Shown: positions 33,364 to 36,076 of the stretch, piece after piece
How the letters are laid out: every line of letters begins with the position of its first letter
Position numbering within the stretch: position 1 is the stretch's first letter
DNA from: CANGTU01 sp046336655
Lineage (GTDB): Bacteria > Bacteroidota > Bacteroidia > Flavobacteriales_D > Sanyastnellaceae
Length of the DNA stretch: 36,076 nt
Direction of reading: 5' to 3'
Assembly: GCA_046336655.1 (NCBI GenBank)
Contig: JBKDGH010000179.1
Location: 1 to 36,076, forward strand
Translations under genes and position numbers: made by a program
The notes under the pieces: model-generated
Told to the model about the DNA's origin: nothing
What the model saw: only the letters and a program-made list of their open reading frames with translations
Database searches by the model: none

Positions 33364-33653
33364 AAAACTAATTGAGCTGGAAAGCTAACGCATCCTGTGC
33401 TATCGCACAAATTTGATTGAGCTATATATACGTAATGAAATAGGCCCATAGATTCAAGTAAATAATCTTGACTTTTCATTCGAATACACCACGGCTTCAA
33501 TGTTCCGGATTACACCCTCTTCAACAAGATTAACCAAATGACTACGAGATCATTTGGCAAAAAACCGCTACAACAAAGGACTAATCTGAGACTTCCCCCT
33601 TATACGGCTAACGAGACAGCTCGAAACAACAATCGACAACTAATTTCGACACT
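33364..33653. other. Gene-free gap upstream of the type IIG gene
   Basis: A non-coding, A/T-rich gap of 290 bases. Near the type IIG start, the minus strand has CAAATTTG (33415-33408), one mismatch from TAnnTTTG, overlapping the inverted repeat TGTGC-TATC-GCACA (33396-33409). This could be a promoter with an operator. A short coding-like scrap on the minus strand is described separately. No controller-protein gene is present. Confidence 0.35.
33454..33552 (-). pseudogene. Possible 3' remnant of a lost gene
   Basis: One minus-strand frame is open between two TGA codons and reads SRSHLVNLVEEGVIRN, then IEAVVYSNEKSRLFT and a stop. The composition looks protein-like, with an amphipathic helix followed by a strand, but there is no ATG and no upstream open frame. 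It may be the tail of a deleted gene. The reading is short enough to be chance. Confidence 0.25.
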
Positions 33654-34886
33654 TCAATTTCCGACAACCTTCATCTCATCATTACGGACAATAAATCGCG
33701 CTCTCTCGAAAAGTTCATCGAACGTTATAATTTCCGGATTCAACTGACTCTGCCGAAACAACTCAAAGGAGCTAAACCTATCTTCATTCACTCCTACATC
33801 AGTCATAAACTGCTTAAGATGTCCGATAACCACGAATGACCTAGGCTGATACAAAAAAACCTGCTCACCTGTTGGAGCCCCGTCTCTGTCCTTAATCTCC
33901 ACTTTTGTGTTCAGCCCTCTTATTGATTTTTGTACAGCTCTTTGTGACTGCGCAATAGCCCCTGCCAACTCATCTGATATTGCCCAAGATTCCGCGCGAT
34001 AAGGCGAGCCCGTTTGCTTCAAAAGTTGTGTCCTATGGGTTTTAATCTCTCCAAGGCAAAACGAGTTAATCGCACCTCTAGTTTTCATCAATGCATCCAC
34101 CCTCTTTCCCGAGCTGTTGAAACTATACCCCGCAACTACTTGCTCGAGTTTAGCATCCTCTAGTGGAGAGTTAAAAACATAGCTCAATCCATACCCGAAT
34201 ATCCAGGTATTCCTCTCAAAGAAATCTTGCCATACTTGCTCATCACTTGGTCTTCCGGTATGTGCTGCTTTAACAGTATCAAAATACTCATTATCGTTCA
34301 GCAGTCTTTCGAAAATATCTAGCTGCTCTTTTCGATAAGTCAGATACTGGATATCACTTGTAGTAACACTACTGCTGATTATCTCCTTTATCAATTCGGG
34401 ATCTTTTGATATAAGCTCAATGGCCTGTTCTCTCGTCAATACGATGTCTTCTAAGATATCATCATCGAACTTAGCAGTGCTGGGCTCAGAAGTTGGAAGA
34501 AATTTTACATTTCTGATAAAATTGAAAAGCTTTGATATTTCCGCGTTTTGAAAGGTAAAACTCGCCTTGTGAGGTGCTCCCGATTGAGTTGTAAATTTTT
34601 GGATCGTAAGGGTTATAATATCTCTGGTATCCTCATAGAACTTTGCCTTTATTTCCTGCCTTCCGCCCTGCGTTACCCTCAATACAACCTCCTTTCCATC
34701 CTTAATAAACTCATGACTTTCGAGACAATCCATTACTTTTGAAACTATACGAAATCTTCTACTCAACTCTTGAGTTTCACCGGAATCGTCTGAATAAAAG
34801 GACTTTTCTTCTAGGGATCTACTAAGGTAGACTCTATCAGTTCGCTTGTTCTGAAAATAGTCAAATTCTGACGCTTCGTCTTCCAT
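33654..34886 (-). CDS. sduA: Shedu immune nuclease SduA (DUF4263)
   Basis: A 410-residue single-gene phage-defence nuclease. The C-terminal half carries the Shedu/DUF4263 core: QVWQDFFERNTWIFGYGL (217-234), then KRVDALM with Asp264 and CLGEIKTH with Glu280 and Lys282, forming the PD-(D/E)xK site. YRAESWAISDELAGAIAQ and QRAVQK follow, as in the family. The N-terminal 200 residues are strand-rich with no family I can name, and probably act as a sensor or oligomerisation region. Shedu proteins cut DNA during phage infection. TATATTTG on the minus strand (34925-34918) is a likely -7 element 31 bases upstream of the ATG. Confidence 0.88.
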   Translation of the reverse strand: MEDEASEFDYFQNKRTDRVYLSRSLEEKSFYSDDSGETQELSRRFRIVSKVMDCLESHEFIKDGKEVVLRVTQGGRQEIKAKFYEDTRDIITLTIQKFTTQSGAPHKASFTFQNAEISKLFNFIRNVKFLPTSEPSTAKFDDDILEDIVLTREQAIELISKDPELIKEIISSSVTTSDIQYLTYRKEQLDIFERLLNDNEYFDTVKAAHTGRPSDEQVWQDFFERNTWIFGYGLSYVFNSPLEDAKLEQVVAGYSFNSSGKRVDALMKTRGAINSFCLGEIKTHRTQLLKQTGSPYRAESWAISDELAGAIAQSQRAVQKSIRGLNTKVEIKDRDGAPTGEQVFLYQPRSFVVIGHLKQFMTDVGVNEDRFSSFELFRQSQLNPEIITFDELFERARFIVRNDEMKVVGN

Positions 34887-34917
34887 ATCAGTGCAAAATA
34901 AATAGGGTACTCCATTC

Positions 34918-34925
34918 CAAATATA
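34918..34925 (-). promoter_or_regulatory. -7 element of the Shedu gene
   Basis: TATATTTG on the minus strand matches TAnnTTTG exactly, 31 bases upstream of the ATG at 34886. A closer TATTTTGC at 34899-34892 is a weaker alternative. Confidence 0.4.
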
Positions 34926-35048
34926 GCTAGATTCTGAAGGCTCTCCTCATTAACTGAACTAGATATACTAACCCAGAAAGATTCAGACTAACTATTCATA
35001 AAGGCAGCTTTTAATAAAAGTACAAGTTCACTTAATCCTCGAATGAAT

Positions 35049-35056
35049 TACCTTCG
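35049..35056 (+). promoter_or_regulatory. -7 element of the 35072 gene
   Basis: TACCTTCG, embedded in ATTACCTTCGCCC, which is identical to the 13 bases before murC, lies 15 bases before the ATG at 35072. It marks a return to core-type sequence after the defence island. Confidence 0.5.
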
Positions 35057-35071
35057 CCCAAACCCCTCCCC

Positions 35072-35323
35072 ATGCCCAAACCCCTACCCTCCATCTCCCC
35101 CGAACTTGCTGAAATCCTGATCAAATGCAAGGAGCACGACCTGTTTGAGGAGGTGCACATGTTTGCGAGTATGAATATCATCTCCCGCAAGTTGATTGCG
35201 CTGGGGGCGTTGGATAAGGCGGCGGATCCATATTATATCATGCCCAGCCGCATTGCGCGGGTGATGGACGAGGCCATGCAGGCGTATGCGGAACATTGTA
35301 TTGAACTTCACAACAGAAATTAA
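35072..35323 (+). CDS. Small hypothetical protein
   Basis: An 83-residue protein not recognised. It is mostly helical with mixed charge (PELAEILIKCKEHDLFEEVHM, split by a turn, then ISRKLIALGALDKAADP and SRIARVMDEAMQAYAEHCIE), with no signal peptide or membrane segment. It has a good promoter-like element upstream, and its TAA is directly followed by the ATG of the next gene with no gap, so the two are almost certainly co-translated. G+C content resembles the core genes and not the defence island. Confidence 0.7.
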   Translation: MPKPLPSISPELAEILIKCKEHDLFEEVHMFASMNIISRKLIALGALDKAADPYYIMPSRIARVMDEAMQAYAEHCIELHNRN

Positions 35324-36076
35324 ATGGACATCCTCTCCCCCATACTCCCCCGGCTGTCGTATGAGGAGGTGACGAAATTCCGGCTGTCCATGGGCGACAA
35401 TAAGCGGCTGGCGAAGGAGCGGAAATTATTGGAGCTGCTGTGGGAGGATCCGTTTCGCGATCCGTATGAATGCGCGGGGATGATCTACCGCAAGAAGATT
35501 ACTTCGCTCACTGCCTATCAATCACTGCGCGGCAGACTGCTGCAAAGCCTCGTGGAATTCGTGGCGGCGCAACGCCAGCAAATTGACCACAGTCCGGAGT
35601 CGGAGATTTTTGTGAACCTCCACATGGCCAAATTCCTCATCGAAAAGGCTGCACCCGATCTGGCCATGCACTTTTTGCAAAAGGCGGACGATCTGGCCGT
35701 GAAACTCCGCCACTATGAATTCCGCCACCTGATCATCCGCCTGCAAATGGAGCACGCGGAAATGCTCAACTGCGACATCGAAGCGCTCGATGCGGCATGG
35801 AGCCTCAACGGCCGCCGCATTGCCATGTACCGCACCCTCGTGACCATGACCGCACGCGCCCGCAAGGCCATGGAACACTCGCGCCTCACCGGCGTGGTGG
35901 CCGACCCTTCCGCGGTAATGGCCGAGACGTTTGATACCATTAACCTCGACACGGAAGAGGCCAACGACCCGGCCTACCTGCTCGCCATCACCAAGGCGGT
36001 GCGCAACGTGTTTATCCCCACCAAAAACTACAAGCGCATTGATCAGTTTGCCTCGCGCTTCTACCAGGGGATTCTC
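35324..36076 (+). CDS. Helical hypothetical protein (3' end outside window)
   Basis: An open frame of 251 codons from ATG 35324 to the window edge, starting MDILSPILPRLSYEEV. It is strongly helical, with repeated amphipathic helices (AMHFLQKADDLAVKLRHYEF, RHLIIRLQMEHAEMLN, AAWSLNGRRIAMYRTLVTM) suggestive of a TPR-like or other helical-repeat protein; no exact family is recognised. There is no signal peptide. It begins immediately after the stop of the 83-residue gene and presumably works with it. Codon use is G+C-rich, as in the core genome. Confidence 0.8.
   Translation, partial: MDILSPILPRLSYEEVTKFRLSMGDNKRLAKERKLLELLWEDPFRDPYECAGMIYRKKITSLTAYQSLRGRLLQSLVEFVAAQRQQIDHSPESEIFVNLHMAKFLIEKAAPDLAMHFLQKADDLAVKLRHYEFRHLIIRLQMEHAEMLNCDIEALDAAWSLNGRRIAMYRTLVTMTARARKAMEHSRLTGVVADPSAVMAETFDTINLDTEEANDPAYLLAITKAVRNVFIPTKNYKRIDQFASRFYQGIL

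Noticed and set aside
33538..33747. 69-codon plus-strand frame overlapping the Shedu 3' end
   Set aside because: About half of it is antisense to the Shedu coding end and it has no motif or start signal.
1..36076. tRNA, rRNA, CRISPR array, integrase or replication origin
   Set aside because: I looked for cloverleaf-like segments, regular repeat-spacer patterns and recombinase motifs and saw none, though a covariance search could still reveal a small RNA.

Overview
The window reads as a chromosomal segment of a Bacteroidota bacterium, most likely of the Flavobacteriales or a related gliding group. The reasons are GldB and GldC gliding proteins, a PorT-like barrel protein, a tandem Ig-like surface protein, the Bacteroidota order of the division and cell-wall (dcw) genes, an enlarged MraY, and repeated promoter-like TAnnTTTG/TAnnTTCG elements just upstream of start codons. 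MurE carries the DNPR motif of meso-diaminopimelate ligases. In sampled lines the core genes are mid-50s percent G+C, while the block at about 25.2-34.9 kb is visibly A/T-richer, near 40 percent in places. No species can be named from this alone.

Layout. 1-1786: 5' part of a large secreted Ig-repeat protein (minus). 1945-6847: housekeeping and motility genes: MazG-type pyrophosphohydrolase, NadE, a PorT-like barrel, GldB, GldC, the GTPase EngB and an alpha/beta hydrolase. 7080-21440: dcw cluster mraZ-rsmH-ftsL-ftsI-murE-mraY-murD-ftsW-murG, then one opposite-strand gene, then murC-ftsQ-ftsA. ftsZ, which usually follows ftsA, is absent; a structured intergenic stretch and a strong terminator follow instead. 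21691-25134: dtd, recG and an SDR oxidoreductase with an altered active site.

25182-34886 is a defence island, all on the minus strand: an AbiEi/AbiEii abortive-infection pair with a palindromic operator candidate, a translationally coupled pair made of an SMC/OLD-like ATPase and a very small TOPRIM-like protein, IS21-like end repeats, a membrane-anchored unknown protein, a fused type IIG restriction-modification enzyme, and a Shedu (SduA) nuclease. Two short coding-like scraps in the gaps suggest repeated turnover. 35072-36076: a coupled pair of unrecognised genes, the second cut by the window edge.

The dcw genes make the lipid-linked peptidoglycan precursor (MurC, D, E, MraY, MurG) and the septal machinery (FtsL, FtsI, FtsW, FtsQ, FtsA), with MraZ as likely regulator through a triple 10-bp-spaced box at its promoter. 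The best candidate for an undescribed system is the two-gene ATPase/mini-TOPRIM cassette at 27150-28600. No tRNA, rRNA, CRISPR array or intact transposase was seen.
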